NCBI GenBank assembly: GCA_029851415.1
Contig: CM056742.1
Coordinates: 78,234,748 to 78,298,747, forward strand
Source: Eretmocerus hayati
Lineage: Eukaryota; Arthropoda; Insecta; Hymenoptera; Aphelinidae
DNA: 64,000 nt
Reading direction: 5' to 3'
This document shows positions 47,660 to 61,340 of the stretch, piece by piece. The notes beneath the pieces are model-generated. The model worked only from the letters and a program-made list of their open reading frames with translations, ran no database searches and was not told where the DNA came from. Numbering within the stretch: the stretch's first letter is position 1; every line of letters begins with the position of its first letter. Both the position numbers and the translations under genes were made by a program.

Positions 47660-50600
47660 AAGAAAATTCCCGAATTTCAACCCCCGATTTGGGGGTGTCG
47701 GCATTCATCGGGGGGGCTGCAAAAAATTCAGGCACCTTCTTTCGTCACAATAAAGCGATCGGAATCGAGAAATTTTGGAACAGAGCCTCCTGGCCTCTTC
47801 TTTCAAAGATTCCCGAATTCCAACCCCCGATTTGGGGGTGTCGGCATCCACCGGGGGGGCTGCAAAAAATTCAGGCACCTTCTTTCGTCACAAAAAAGCG
47901 ATCCCAATCGAGAAATTTTGGAACAGAGCCTCCTGGCCTCTTCTTTAAGAGATACCCGAATTCCAACGCCCGATTTGGGGTCGTCGCCATTCACCGAGGA
48001 GGGGGGCTGCAAAAAATTCAGGCACCCTCTCTCGTCACAAGAAAGCGATCCCAATCGAGAAATTTTGGAACAGAGCCTCCTGGCCCGTTCTTAAAAAAAT
48101 TCCCGAAATTCAACCCCCAATTTGGGGGTGTCGGCATTCACCGGCGGGGCTGCAAAAAATTCAAGCACCCTCTCTCGTCACGAGGAAGCGACCCCAATCG
48201 AGAAATTTTGGAACAGAGCCTCCTGGCCTGTTCTAAAAAAATTCCCGAATTTCAACCCCCGATTTGGGGGTGTCGGCATTCACCGGGGGGGCTGCAAAAA
48301 ATTCAGGCACCTTCTTTCGTCACAAAAAAGCGATACCAATCGAGAAATTTCGGAACAGAGCCTCCTGGCCTCTTCTTTAAGAGATACCCGAATTCCAACC
48401 CCCGATTTGGGGTCGTCGCCATTCACCGAGGAGGGGGGCTGCAAAAAATTCAGGCACCCTCTCTCGTCACAAGAGAGCGATCCCAATCGAGAAATTTTGG
48501 AACAAAGCCTCCTGGCCCGTTCTTGAAAAAATTCCCGAATTTCAACCCCCGATTTGGGGGTGTCGGCATTCACCGGGGGGCTGCAAAAAATTCAGGCACC
48601 TTCTTTCGTCACAAAAAAGCGATCCCAATCGAGAAATTTTGGAACAGAGCCTCCTGTCCTCTTCTTTAAGAGATTCCCGGATTTCAACCCCCGATTTGGG
48701 TTCGTCGCCATTCACCGGGGAGGGGGGCTGCAAAAAATTCAGGCACCCTCTCTCGTCACAAGAAAGCGATCCCAATCGAGAAATTTTGGAACAGAGTCTC
48801 CTGGCCTGTTCTTAAGAAAATTCCCGAATTTCAACCCCCGATTTGGGGGTTTCGGCATTCACCGGGGGTGCTGCAAAAAATTGAGGCACCTTCTATCGTC
48901 ACAAGAAAGCGATCCCAATCGAGAAATTTTGGAACAGAGCCCCTTGGCCTGTTCTAAAAAAATTCCCGAATTTCAACCCCCGATTTGGGGGTGTCGGCAT
49001 TCATCGGGGGGGCTGCAAAAAATTCAGGCACCTTCTTTCGTCACAAGAAAGCGATCGGAATCGAGAAATTTTGGAACAGAGCCTCCTGGCCTCTTCTTTC
49101 AAAGATTCCCGAATTCCAACCCCCGATTTGGGGGTGTCGGCATCCACCGGGGGGGCTGCAAAAAATTCAGGCACCTTCTTTCGTCACAAAAAAGCGATCC
49201 CAATCGAGAAATTTTGGAACAGAGCCTCCTGGCCTCTTCTTCAAGAGATACCCGAATTCCAACCCCCGATTTGGGGTCGTCGCCATTCACCGAGGAGGGG
49301 GGCTGCAAAAAATTCAGGCACCCTCTCTCGTCACAAGAAAGCGATCCCAATCGAGAAATTTTGGAACAGAGCCTCCTGGCCCGTTCTTAAAAAAATTCCC
49401 GAAATTCAACCCCCAATTTGGGGGTGTCGGCATTCACCGGCGGGGCTGCAAAAAATTCAAGCACCCTCTCTCGTCACGAGGAAGCGACCCCAATCGAGAA
49501 ATTTTGGAACAGAGCCTCCTGGCCTGTTCTAAAAAAATTCCCGAATTTCAACCCCCGATTTGGGGGTGTCGGCATTCACCGGGGGGGCTGCAAAAAATTC
49601 AGGCACCTTCTTTCGTCACAAAAAAGCGATACCAATCGAGAAATTTCGGAACAGAGCCTCCTGGCCTCTTCTTTAAGAGATACCCGAATTCCAACCCCCG
49701 ATTCGGGGTCGTCGCCATTCACCGAGGAGGGGGGCTGCAAAAAATTCAGGCACCCTCTCTCGTCACAAGAGAGCGATCCCAATCGAGAAATTTTGGAACA
49801 AAGCCTCCTGGCCCGTTCTTGAAAAAATTCCCGAATTTCAACCCCCGATTTGGGGGTGTCGGCATTCACCGGGGGGCTGCAAAAAATTCAGGCACCTTCT
49901 TTCGTCACAAAAAAGCGATCCCAATCGAGAAATTTTGGAACAGAGCCTCCTGTCCTCTTCTTTAAGAGATTCCCGGATTTCAACCCCCGATTTGGGTTCG
50001 TCGCCATTCACCGGGGAGGGGGGCTGCAAAAAATTCAGGCACCCTCTCTCGTCACAAGAGAGCGATCCCAATCGAGAAATTTTGGAACAAAGCCTCCTGG
50101 CCTGGTCTTGAAAAAATTCCCGAATTTCAACCCCCGATTTGGGGGCGTCGGCATTCACCGGGGGGGCTGCAAAAAATTCGGGCACCCTCTCTCGTCACCA
50201 GAAAGCGATCCCAATCGAGAAATTTTGGAACAGAGCTTCTGGCCTGTTCTTAAAAAAATTCCCGAAATTCGACCCCCGATTTGGGGGTGTCGGCATTCAC
50301 CGGGGGGGCTGCAAAAAATTAAGGCACCCTCTCTCGTCACAAGAAAGCGATCCCAATCGAGGAATTTTGGAACAGAGCCTCCTGGCCCGTTCTTAAAAGA
50401 ATTCCCGAATTTCAACCCCCGATTTGGGGGTGTTGGCAGTCACCGGGGGGGGGCTGCGAAAAATTCAGGCACCTTCCTTCAACACAAAAAAGCGATCCCA
50501 ATCGAGAAATTTTGGAACAGAGCCTCCTGGCCTCTTCTTCAAGAGATACCCGAATTCCAACCCCCGATTTGGGGTCGTCGCCATTCACCGAGGAGGGGGG

Positions 50601-51820
50601 CTGCAAAAAATTCAGGCACCCTCTCTCGTCACAAGAAAGCGATCCCAATCGAGAAATTTTGGAACAGAGCCTCCTGGCCCGTTCTTAAAAAAATTCCCGA
50701 AATTCAACCCCCAATTTGGGGGTGTCGGCATTCACCGGCGGGGCTGCAAAAAATTCAAGCACCCTCTCTCGTCACGAGGAAGCGACCCCAATCGAGAAAT
50801 TTTGGAACAGAGCCTCCTGGCCTGTTCTAAAAAAATTCCCGAATTTCAACCCCCGATTTGGGGGTGTCGGCATTCACCGGGGGGGCTGCAAAAAATTCAG
50901 GCACCTTCTTTCGTCACAAAAAAGCGATACCAATCGAGAAATTTCGGAACAGAGCCTCCTGGCCTCTTCTTTAAGAGATACCCGAATTCCAACCCCCGAT
51001 TCGGGGTCGTCGCCATTCACCGAGGAGGGGGGCTGCAAAAAATTCAGGCACCCTCTCTCGTCACAAGAGAGCGATCCCAATCGAGAAATTTTGGAACAAA
51101 GCCTCCTGGCCCGTTCTTGAAAAAATTCCCGAATTTCAACCCCCGATTTGGGGGTGTCGGCATTCACCGGGGGGCTGCAAAAAATTCAGGCACCTTCTTT
51201 CGTCACAAAAAAGCGATCCCAATCGAGAAATTTTGGAACAGAGCCTCCTGTCCTCTTCTTTAAGAGATTCCCGGATTTCAACCCCCGATTTGGGTTCGTC
51301 GCCATTCACCGGGGAGGGGGGCTGCAAAAAATTCAGGCACCCTCTCTCGTCACAAGAGAGCGATCCCAATCGAGAAATTTTGGAACAAAGCCTCCTGGCC
51401 TGGTCTTGAAAAAATTCCCGAATTTCAACCCCCGATTTGGGGGCGTCGGCATTCACCGGGGGGGCTGCAAAAAATTCGGGCACCCTCTCTCGTCACCAGA
51501 AAGCGATCCCAATCGAGAAATTTTGGAACAGAGCTTCTGGCCTGTTCTTAAAAAAATTCCCGAAATTCGACCCCCGATTTGGGGGTGTCGGCATTCACCG
51601 GGGGGGCTGCAAAAAATTAAGGCACCCTCTCTCGTCACAAGAAAGCGATCCCAATCGAGGAATTTTGGAACAGAGCCTCCTGGCCCGTTCTTAAAAGAAT
51701 TCCCGAATTTCAACCCCCGATTTGGGGGTGTTGGCAGTCACCGGGGGGGGGGGGGCTGCGAAAAATTCAGGCACCTTCCTTCAACACAAAAAAGCGATCC
51801 CAATCGAGAAATTTTGGAAC
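47660..51820 (+). repeat. Nine-unit higher-order repeat in copy B (~3 copies)
   Basis: Equivalent of 32,365-36,520 shifted by about 15,297. One visible difference: CCGGAGGGG at 33,851-33,858 is an unbroken G tract here (49,149-49,155). Confidence 0.8.
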
Positions 51821-54800
51821 AGAGCCTCCCGGCCTGTTCTTAAAAAAATTACCGAATTTCAACCCCCGATTTGGGGGTGTCGGCATTCACCGGGGGGGCT
51901 GCAAAAAATTCAGGCACCTTCTTTCAACACAACAAAGCGATCCCGATCGAGGAATTTTGGAACAGAGCCTCCTGGCCTGTTCTTAAAAAAATTCCCGAAT
52001 TTCAACCCCCGATTTGGGGGTGTCGGCATTCACCGGGGGGGCTGCGAGGAATTCAGTCACCTTCTTTCGTCACAAGGGAGCGATTCCAATCGAGAAATTT
52101 TGGAACAGAGCCTCCTGGCCTGTCCTTGAATAAATTCCCGAATTCCAACCCCCGATTTGGAGGTGTCAGCATTCACCGGGGGGGGGGGGGCTGCATGAAA
52201 TTCAGGCACCCTCTCTCGTCACAAGAAAGCGATCCCAATCGAGAAATTTTGGAACAGAGCTTCCTGGCCTGTTCTAAAAAAATTCCCGAATTTCAACCCC
52301 CGATTTGGGGGTGTCGGCATTCACCGGGGGGGCTGCAAAAAATTCAGGCATCTTCTTTCGTCACAAAAAAGCGATCGGAATCGAGAAATTTTGGAACAGA
52401 GCCTCCTGTCCTCTTCTTTAAGAGATCCCCGGATTTCAACCCCCGATTTGGGTTCGTCGCCATTCACCGGGGAGGGGGGCTGCAAAAAATTCAGGCACCC
52501 TCTCTCGTCACAAGAAAGCGATCCCAATCGAGAAATTTTGGAACAGAGTCTCCTGGCCTGTTCTTAAGAAAATTCCCGAATTTCAACCCCCGATTTGGGG
52601 GTTTCGGCATTCACCGGGGGTGCTGCAAAAAATTGAGGCACCTTCTATCGTCACAAGAAAGCGATCTCAATCGAGAAATTTTGGAACAGAGCCCCTTGGC
52701 CTGTTCTAAAAAAATTCCCGAATTTCAACCCCCGATTTGGGGGTGTCGGCATTCATCGGGGGGGCTGCAAAAAATTCAGGCACCTTCTTTCGTCACAAGA
52801 AAGCGATCGGAATCGAGAAATTTTGGAACAGAGCCTCCTGGCCTCTTCTTTCAAAGATTCCCGAATTCCAACCCCCGATTTGGGGGTGTCGGCATCCACC
52901 GGGAGGGCAGCAAAAAATTCAGGCACCTTCTTCCGTCACAAGAAAGCGATCCCAATCGAGAAATTTTGGAACAGAGCCCCTTGGCCTGTTCTAAAAAAAT
53001 TCCCGGATTTCAATCCCCGATTTGGGGGTGTCGGCATTCATCGGGGGGGCTGCAGAAAATTCGAGCACCTTCTTTCGTCACAGAAAAGCGATCCGAATCA
53101 AGAAGTTTTGGAACCGAGCCTCCTGGCCTCTTCTTTAAAACACTCCCGAATTTCAACCCCCGATTTGGGGGTGTCGGCATTCACCGGGGGGGCTGCAAAA
53201 AATTCAGGCACCTTCTTTCGTCACAAAAAAGCGATCGGAATCGAGAAATTTTGGAACAGAGCCTCCTGGCCTGTTCTTGAAAAAATTCCCGAATTTCAAC
53301 CCCCGATTTGGGGGTGTCGGCATTCACCGGGGGGGCTGCAAAAGATTCGGGCACCCTCTCTCGTCACCAGAAAGCGATCCCAATCGAGAAATTTTGGAAC
53401 AGAGCTTCTGGCCTGTTCTTGAAAAAATTCGCGAATTTCAACCCCCGAATTGGGGGTGTCGGCATTCACCGGGAGGGCTGCGAAGAATTCAGGCACCTTC
53501 TTTCGTCACAAGAAAGCGATCTCAATCGAGATATTTTGGAACAGAGCCTCCTGGCCTGTTCTTGAAAAAATTCCCGAATTTCAACCCCCGATTTGGGGGT
53601 GTCGGCATTCATCGGGGGGGCTGCAAAAAATTCGGGCACCCTCTCTCGTCACAAGGAAGCGACCCCAATCGAGAAATTTTGGAACAGAGCCTCCTGGCCT
53701 GTTCTAAAAAAATTGCCGAATTTCAATCCCCGATTTGGGGGTGTCGGCATTCACCGGGGGGGGGGGGGCTGCAAAAAATTCAGGCACCTTCTTTCGTCAC
53801 AAAAAAGCGATCCCAATCGAGAAATTTTGGAACAGAGCCTCCTGTCCTCTTCTTCAAGAGATTCCCGGATTTCAACCCCCGATTTGGGGTCGTCGCCATT
53901 CACCGGGGAGGGGGGCTCCAAAAAATTCAGGCACCCTCTCTCGTCACAAGAAAGCGATCCCAATCGAGAAATTTTGGAACAGAGCCTCCTGGCCTGTTCT
54001 TAAGAAAATTCCCGAATTTCGACCCCCGATTTGGGGGTTTCGGCATTCACCGGGGGTGCTGCAAAAAATTGAGGCACCTTCTATCGTCACAAGAAAGCGA
54101 TCCCAATCGAGAAATTTTGGAACAGAGCCCCTTGGCCTGTTCTAAAAAAATTCCCGAATTCCAACCCCCGATTTGGGGGTGTCGGCATTCATCGGGGGGG
54201 GGGGGCTGCAAAAAATTCAGGTACCTTCTTTCGTCACAAAAAAGCGATCGGAATCGAGAAATTTTGGAACAGAGCCCCTTGGCCTGTTCTAAAAAAATTC
54301 CCGAATTTCAACCCCCGATTTGGGGGTGTCGGCATTCATCGGGGGGGCTGCAGAAAATTCGAGCACCTTCTTTCGTCACAGAAAAGCGATCCGAATCAAG
54401 AAGTTTTGGAACCGAGCCTCCTGGCCTCTTCTTTAAAACATTCCCGAATTTCAACCCCCGATTTGGGGGTGTCGGCATTCACCGGGGGGGCTGCAAAAAA
54501 TTCAGGCACCTTCTTTCGTCACAAAAAAGCGATCGGAATCGAGAAATTTTGGAACAGAGCCTCCTGGCCTGTTCTTGAAAAAATTCCCGAATTTCAACCC
54601 CCGATTTGGGGGTGTCGGCATTCACCGGGGGGGCTGCAAAAAATTCGGGCACCCTCTCTCGTCACCAGAAAGCGATCCCAATCGAGAAATTTTGGAACAG
54701 AGCTTCTGGCCTGTTCTTGAAAAAATTCGCGAATTTCAACCCCCGATTTGGGGGTGTCGGCATTCACCGGGAGAGCTGCGAAAAATTCAGGCACCTTCTT

Positions 54801-55518
54801 TCGTCACAAGAAAGCGATCTCAATCGAGATATTTTGGAACAGAGCCTCCTGGCCTGTTCTTGAAAAAATTCCCGAATTTCAACCCCCGATTTGGGGGTGT
54901 CGGCATTCACCGGGGGGGCTGCAAAAAATTCGGGCACCCTCTCTCGTCACCAGAAAGCGATCCCAATCGAGAAATTTTGGAACAGAGCTTCTGGCCTGTT
55001 CTTAAAAAAATTCCCGAAATTCGACCCCCGATTTGGGGGTGTCGGCATTCACCGGGGGGGGCTGCAAAAAATTCAGGCACCCTCTCTCGTCACCAGAAAG
55101 CGATCCCAATCGAGGAATTTTGGAACAGAGCCTCCTGGCCCGTTCTTAAAAGAATTCCCGAATTTCAACCCCCGATTTGTGGGTGTTGGCAGTCACCGGG
55201 GGGGGGGGGGGCTGCGAAAAATTCAGGCACCTTCCTTCAACACAAAAAAGCGATCCCAATCGAGAAATTCTGGAACAGAGCCTCCTGGCCCGTTCTTAAA
55301 AAAATTCCCGAAATTCAACCCCCGATTTGGGCGTGTCGGCATTCACCGGGGGGGCTGCAAAAAATTCAAGCACCCTCTCTCGTCACAAGGAAGCGACCCC
55401 AATCGAGAAATTTTGGAACAGAGCCTCCTGGCCTGTTCTAAAAAAATTGCCGAATTTCAATCCCCGATTTGGGGGTGTCGGCATTCACCGGGGGGGGGGG
55501 GCTGCAAAAAATTCAGGC

Positions 55519-57872
55519 ACCTTCTTTCGTCACAAAAAAGCGATCCGAATCGAGAAATTTTGGAACAGAGCCTCCTGTCCTCTTCTTCAAGAGATTCCCG
55601 GATTTCAACCCCCGATTTGGGGTCGTCGCCATTCACCGGGGAGGGGGGCTTCAAAAAATTCAGGCACCCTCTCTCGTCACAAGAAAGCGATCCCAATCGA
55701 GAAATTTTGGAACAGAGCCTCCTGGCCTGTTCTTAAGAAAATTCCCGAATTTCGACCCCCGATTTGGGGGTTTCGGCATTCACCGGGGGTGCTGCAAAAA
55801 ATTGAGGCACCTTCTATCGTCACAAGAAAGCGATCCCAATCGAGAAATTTTGGAACAGAGCCCCTTGGCCTGTTCTAAAAAAATTCCCGAATTCCAACCC
55901 CCGATTTGGGGGTGTCGGCATTCATCGGGGGTGGGGGGCTGCAAAAAATTCAGGCACCTTCTTTCGTCACAAAAAAGCGATCGGAATCGAGAAATTTTGG
56001 AACAGAGCCTCCTGGCCTCTTCTTTCAAAGATTCCCGAATTTCAACCCCCGATTTGGGGGTGTCGGCATCCACCGGGAGGGCTGCAAAAAATTCAGGCAC
56101 CTTCTTCCGTCACAAGAAAGCGATCCCAATCGAGAAATTTTGGAACAGAGCCCCTTGGCCTGTTCTTAAAAAAAATCCCGAATTTCAACCCCCGATTTGG
56201 GGGTGTCGGCATTCATCGGGGGGGCTGCGGAAAATTCGGGCACCTTCTTTCGTCACAAAAAAGCGATCCGAATCAAGAAGTTTTGGAACAGAGCCTCCTG
56301 GCCTCTTCTTTAAAACATTCCCGAATTTCAACCCCCGATTTGGGGGTGTTGGCATTCGACGGGGGGGCTGCAAAGAATTCAGGCACCTTCTTTCGTCACA
56401 AGGAAGCGATCCCAATCGAGAAATTCTGGAACAGAGCCTCCTTGCCTGTTCTAAAAAAATTCCCGAATTTCAACCCCCGATTTGGGGGTGTCGGCATTCA
56501 CCGGGGGGGCTGCAAAAAATCCAGGCACCTTCTTTCGTCACAAGAAAGCGATCCCAATCGAGAAATTTTGGAACAGAGCCTCCTGGCCTGTTCTAAAAAA
56601 ATTCACGAATTTCAACCCCCGGTTTGGGGGTGTCGGCATTCACCGGGGGGGCTGCAAAAAATTCAGGCATCTTCTTTCGCCACAAGGAAGCGATCCCAAT
56701 CGAGAAATTTTGGAACAGAGCCTCCTGGCCCGTTCTTAAAAAAATCCCCGAAATTCAACCCCCAATTTGGGGGTGTCGGCATTCACCGGGGGGGCTGCAA
56801 AAAATCCAAGCACCCTCTCCTGTCACAAGGAAGCGACCCCAATCGAGAAATTTTGGAACAGAGCCTCCTGGCCTGTTCTAAAAAAATTCCCGAATTTCAA
56901 CCCCCGATTTGGGGGTGTCGGCATTCACCGGGAGGGCTGCGAAAAATTCAGGCACCTTCTTTCGTCACAAGAAAGCGATCTCAATCGAGATATTTTGGAA
57001 CAGAGCCTCCTGGCCTGTTCTTGAAAAAATTCCCGAATTTCAACCCCCGATTTGGGGGTGTCGGCATTCACCGGGGGGGCTGCAAAAAATTCAGGCACCT
57101 TCTTTCGTCACAAAAAAGCGATCCCAATCGAGAAATTTTGGAACAGAGCCTCCTGGCCTCTTTTTTAAGAGATTCCCGAATTTCAACCCCCGATTTGGGG
57201 TCGTCGCCATTCACCGGGGAGGGGGGCTGCCAAAAATTCAGGCACCCTCTCTCGTCACAAGAAAGCGATCCCAATCGAGAAATTTTGGAACAGAGCCTCC
57301 TGGCCTGTTCTAAAAAAATTCGCGAATTTCAACCCCCGATTTGGGGTTGTCGGCATTCACCGGGAGGGCTGCGAAAAATTCAGGCACCTTCTTTCGTCAC
57401 AAGAAAGCGATCTAAATCGAGATATTTTGGAACAGAGCCTCCTGGCCTGTTCTTGGAAAAATTCCCGAATTTCAACCCCCGATTTGGGGGTGTCGGCATC
57501 CACCGGGGGGGGGGCTGCAAAAAATTCACGCACCTCCTTTCGTCACAAAAAAGCGATCCCAATCGAGAAATTTTGGAACAGAGCCTCCTGGCCCGTTCTT
57601 AAAGAAATTCCCGAAATTCAACCCCCAATTTGGGGGTGTCGGCATTCACCGGGGGGGCTGCAAAAAATTCAAGCACCCTCTCTCGTCACAACGAAGCGAC
57701 CCCAATCGAGAAATTTTGGAACAGAGCCTCCTGGCCCGTTCTTAAAAAAATTCCCGAAATTCAACCCCCAATTTGGGGGTGTCGGCATTCACCGGGGGGG
57801 GCTGCAAAAAATTCAGGCACCCTCTCTCGTCACAAGAAAGCGATCAAAATCGAGAAATTTTGGAACAGAGTC
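55519..57872 (+). repeat. Satellite units between copy B and the right-end cassettes
   Basis: About 16 units. The first resemble 38.4-39.1 kb (type B with CTTCAAAAAATTC, then type C, then CATCGGGGGTGGGGGG at 55,924-55,937). From 57,000 they form the start of a 20-unit duplication (57,000-58,845 matching 59,887-61,732 at 2,887 bases). Confidence 0.7.
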
Positions 57873-58882
57873 TCCTGGCCTGTTCTTGAAAAAATTCCCG
57901 AATTTCAACCCCCGATTTGGGGGTGTCGGCATCCACCGGGGGGGGGGGCTCCAAAAAATTCACGCACCTCCTTTCGTCACAAGAAAGCGATCCCAATCGA
58001 GAAATTTTGGAACAGAGCCCCTTGGCCTGTTCTAAAAAAATTCCCGAATTCCAACCCCCGATTTGGGGGTGTCGGCATTCATCGGGGGGGGGGGGGGCTG
58101 CAAAAAATTCAGGCACCTTCTTTCGTCACAAAAAAGCGATCGGAATCGAGAAATTTTGGAACAGAGCCTCCTGGCCTCTTCTTTAAAAGATTCCCGAATT
58201 TCAACCCCCGATTTGGGGGTGTCGGCATCCACCGGGAGGGCTGCAAAAAATTCAGGCACCTTCTTCCGTCACAAGAAAGCGATCCCAATCGAGAAATTTT
58301 GGAACAGAGCCCCTTGGCCTGTTCTAAAAAAATTCCCGAATTTCAACCCCCGATTTGGGGGTGTCGGCATTCATCGGGGGGGCTGCGGAAAATTAGGGCA
58401 CCTTCTTCCGTCACAAAAAAGCGATCCGAATCAAGAAGTTTTGGAACAGAGCCTCCTGGCCTCTTCTTTAAAACATTCCCGAATTTCAACCCCCGATTTG
58501 GGGGTGTTGGCATTCGACGGGGGGGCTGCAAAGAATTCAGGCACCTTCTTTCGTCACAAGGAAGCGTTCCCAATCGAGAAATTCTGGAACAGAGCCTCCT
58601 GGCCCGTTCTTAAAAAAATTCCCGAATTCCAACCCCCGATTTGGGGGTGTCAGCATTCACCGGGGGGGGCTGCATGAAATTCAGGCACCCTCTCTCGTCA
58701 CAAGAAAGCGATCCTAATCGAGAAATTTTGGAACAGAGCCTCCTTGCCTGTTCTAAAAAAATTCCCGAATTTCAACCCCCGATTTGGGGGTGTCGACATT
58801 CACCGGGGGGGCTGCAAAAAATTCAGGCACCTTCTTTCGTCACAAGAAAGCGATCTCAATCGAGATATTTTGGAACAGAGCC
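57873..58882 (+). repeat. Right-end seven-unit cassette, copy 1
   Basis: Seven units in order: CATCCACCGGGG with CTCCAAAAAATTCACGC; CATCGGGG long tract with GATCGGAATC; GGGAGGGCTGC with TTCTTCC; type H; type G; CTGCATGAAATTC; CTCCTTGCC with GTCGACATTC. It appears four times after 57.8 kb. Confidence 0.8.
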
Positions 58883-59894
58883 TCCTGGCCTGTTCTTGAA
58901 AAAATTCCCGAATTTCAACCCCCGATTTGGGGGTGTCGGCATCCACCGGGGGGGGGCTCCAAAAAATTCACGCACCTCCTTTCGTCACAAGAAAGCGATC
59001 CCAATCGAGAAATTTTGGAACAGAGCCCCTTGGCCTGTTCTAAAAAAATTCCCGAATTCCAACCCCCGATTTGGGGGTGTCGGCATTCATCGGGGGGGGG
59101 GGGCTGCAAAAAATTCAGGCACCTTCTTTCGTCACAAAAAAGCGATCGGAATCAAGAAATTTTGGAACAGAGCCTCCTGGCCTCTTCTTTAAAAGATTCC
59201 CGAATTTCAACCCCCGATTTGGGGGTGTCGGCATCCACCGGGAGGGCTGCAAAAAATTCAGGCACCTTCTTCCGTCACAAGAAAGCGATCCCAATCGAGA
59301 AATTTTGGAACAGAGCCCCTTGGCCTGTTCTAAAAAAATTCCCGAATTTCAACCCCCGATTTGGGGGTGTCGGCATTCATCGGGGGGGGCTGCGGAAAAT
59401 TCGGTTACCTTCTTTCGTCACAAAAAAGCGATCCGAATCAAGAAGTTTTGGAACAGAGCCTCCTGGCCTCTTCTTTAAAACATTCCCGAATTTCAACCCC
59501 CGATTTGGGGGTGTTGGCATTCGACGGGGGGGCTGCAAAGAATTCAGGCACCTTCTTTCGTCACAAGGAAGCGTTCCCAATCGAGAAATTCTGGAACAGA
59601 GCCTCCTGGCCCGTTCTTAAAAAAATTCCCGAATTCCAACCCCCGATTTGGGGGTGTCAGCATTCACCGGGGGGGGGGGGGCTGCATGAAATTCAGGCAC
59701 CCTCTCTCGTCACAAGAAAGCGATCCCAATCGAGAAATTTCGGAACAGAGCCTCCTTGCCTGTTCTAAAAAAATTCCCGAATTTCAACCCCCGATTTGGG
59801 GGTGTCGACATTCACCGGGGGGGCTGCAAAAAATTCAGGCACCTTCTTTCGTCACAAGAAAGCGATCCCAATCGAGAAATTTTGGAACAGAGCC
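58883..59894 (+). repeat. Right-end seven-unit cassette, copy 2
   Basis: Directly follows copy 1. Private marks: GATCGGAATCAAG at about 59,155, TTCGGTTACC at about 59,401 (shared with copy 4), and a long tract at 59,671-59,681. Confidence 0.8.
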
Positions 59895-61198
59895 TCCTGG
59901 CCTGTTCTTGAAAAAATTCCCGAATTTCAACCCCCGATTTGGGGGTGTCGGCATTCACCGGGGGGGCTGCAAAAAATTCAGGCACCTTCTTTCGTCACAA
60001 AAAAGCGATCCCAATCGAGAAATTTTGGAACAGAGCCTCCTGGCCTCTTCTTTAAGAGATTCCCGAATTTCAACCCCCGATTTGGGGTCGTCGCCATTCA
60101 CCGGGGAGGGGGGCTGCCAAAAATTCAGGCACCCTCTCTCGTCACAAGAAAGCGATCCCAATCGAGAAATTTTGGAACAGAGCCTCCTGGCCTGTTCTAA
60201 AAAAATTCGCGAATTTCAACCCCCGATTTGGGGTTGTCGGCATTCACCGGGAGGGCTGCGAAAAATTCAGGCACCTTCTTTCGTCACAAGAAAGCGATCT
60301 CAATCGAGATATTTTGGAACAGAGCCTCCTGGCCTGTTCTTGGAAAAATTCCCGAATTTCAACCCCCGATTTGGGGGTGTCGGCATCCACCGGGGGGGGG
60401 GGCTGCAAAAAATTCACGCACCTCCTTTCGTCACGAAAAAGCGATCCCAATCGAGAAATTTTGGAAAAGAGCCTCCTAGCCCGTTCTTAAAGAAATTCCC
60501 GAAATTCAACCCCCAATTTGGGGGTGTCGGCATTCACCGGGGGGGCTGCAAAAAATTCAAGCACCCTCTCTCGTCACAAGGAAGCGACCCCAATCGAGAA
60601 ATTTTGGAACAGAGCCTCCTGGCCCGTTCTTAAAAAAATTCCCGAAATTGAACCCCCAATTTGGGGGTGTCGGCATTCACCGGGGGGGGCTGCAAAAAAT
60701 TCAGGCACCCTCTCTCGTCACAAGAAAGCGATCAAAATCGAGAAATTTTGGAACAGAGTCTCCTGGCCTGTTCTTGAAAAAATTCCCGAATTTCAACCCC
60801 CGATTTGGGGGTGTCGGCATCCACCGGGGGGGGGGCTCCAAAAAATTCACGCACCTCCTTTCGTCACAAGAAAGCGATCCCAATCGAGAAATTTTGGAAC
60901 AGAGCCCCTTGGCCTGTTCTAAAAAAATTCCCGAATTCCAACCCCCGATTTGGGGGTGTCGGCATTCATCGGGGGGGGGGGGGGCTGCAAAAAATTCAGG
61001 CACCTTCTTTCGTCACAAAAAAGCGATCGGAATCGAGAAATTTTGGAACAGAGCCTCCTGGCCTTTTCTTTAAAAGATTCCCGAATTTCAACCCCCGATT
61101 TGGGGGTGTCGGCATCCACCGGGAGGGCTGCAAAAAATTCAGGCACCTTCTTCCGTCACAAGAAAGCGATCCCAATCGAGAAATTTTGGAACAGAGCC

Positions 61199-61340
61199 CC
61201 TTGGCCTGTTCTAAAAAAATTCCCGAATTTCAACCCCCGATTTGGGGGTGTCGGCATTCATCGGGGGGGCTGCGGAAAATTCGGGCACCTTCTTTCGTCA
61301 CAAAAAAGCGATCCGAATCAAGAAGTTTTGGAACAGAGCC
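61199..61340 (+). repeat. Monomer type H (example)
   Basis: A 142-bp unit marked by CATTCATCGGGGGGG, CTGCGGAAAATTCGGG, AAAGCGATCCGAATCAAG and AAGTTTTGGAACAG. The TCGAG of the conserved part is changed to TCAAG. It occurs mainly at 37.7, 39.05, 53.05 and 54.35 kb and in the seven-unit cassette of the right end. Confidence 0.8.

Larger units (their letters stand above)
40223..55518 (+). repeat. 15.3-kb tandem duplication, copy B (~106 units)
   Basis: Directly abuts copy A. A match of about 27 further bases continues to 55,545, after which B has CGATCCGAATC where the equivalent point (40,250) has CGATCGGGATC. The junction therefore lies in a 27-base stretch common to many units, as expected for unequal exchange between misaligned homologous units. 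Net length is 15,296 against 15,288 for copy A. Confidence 0.9.
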
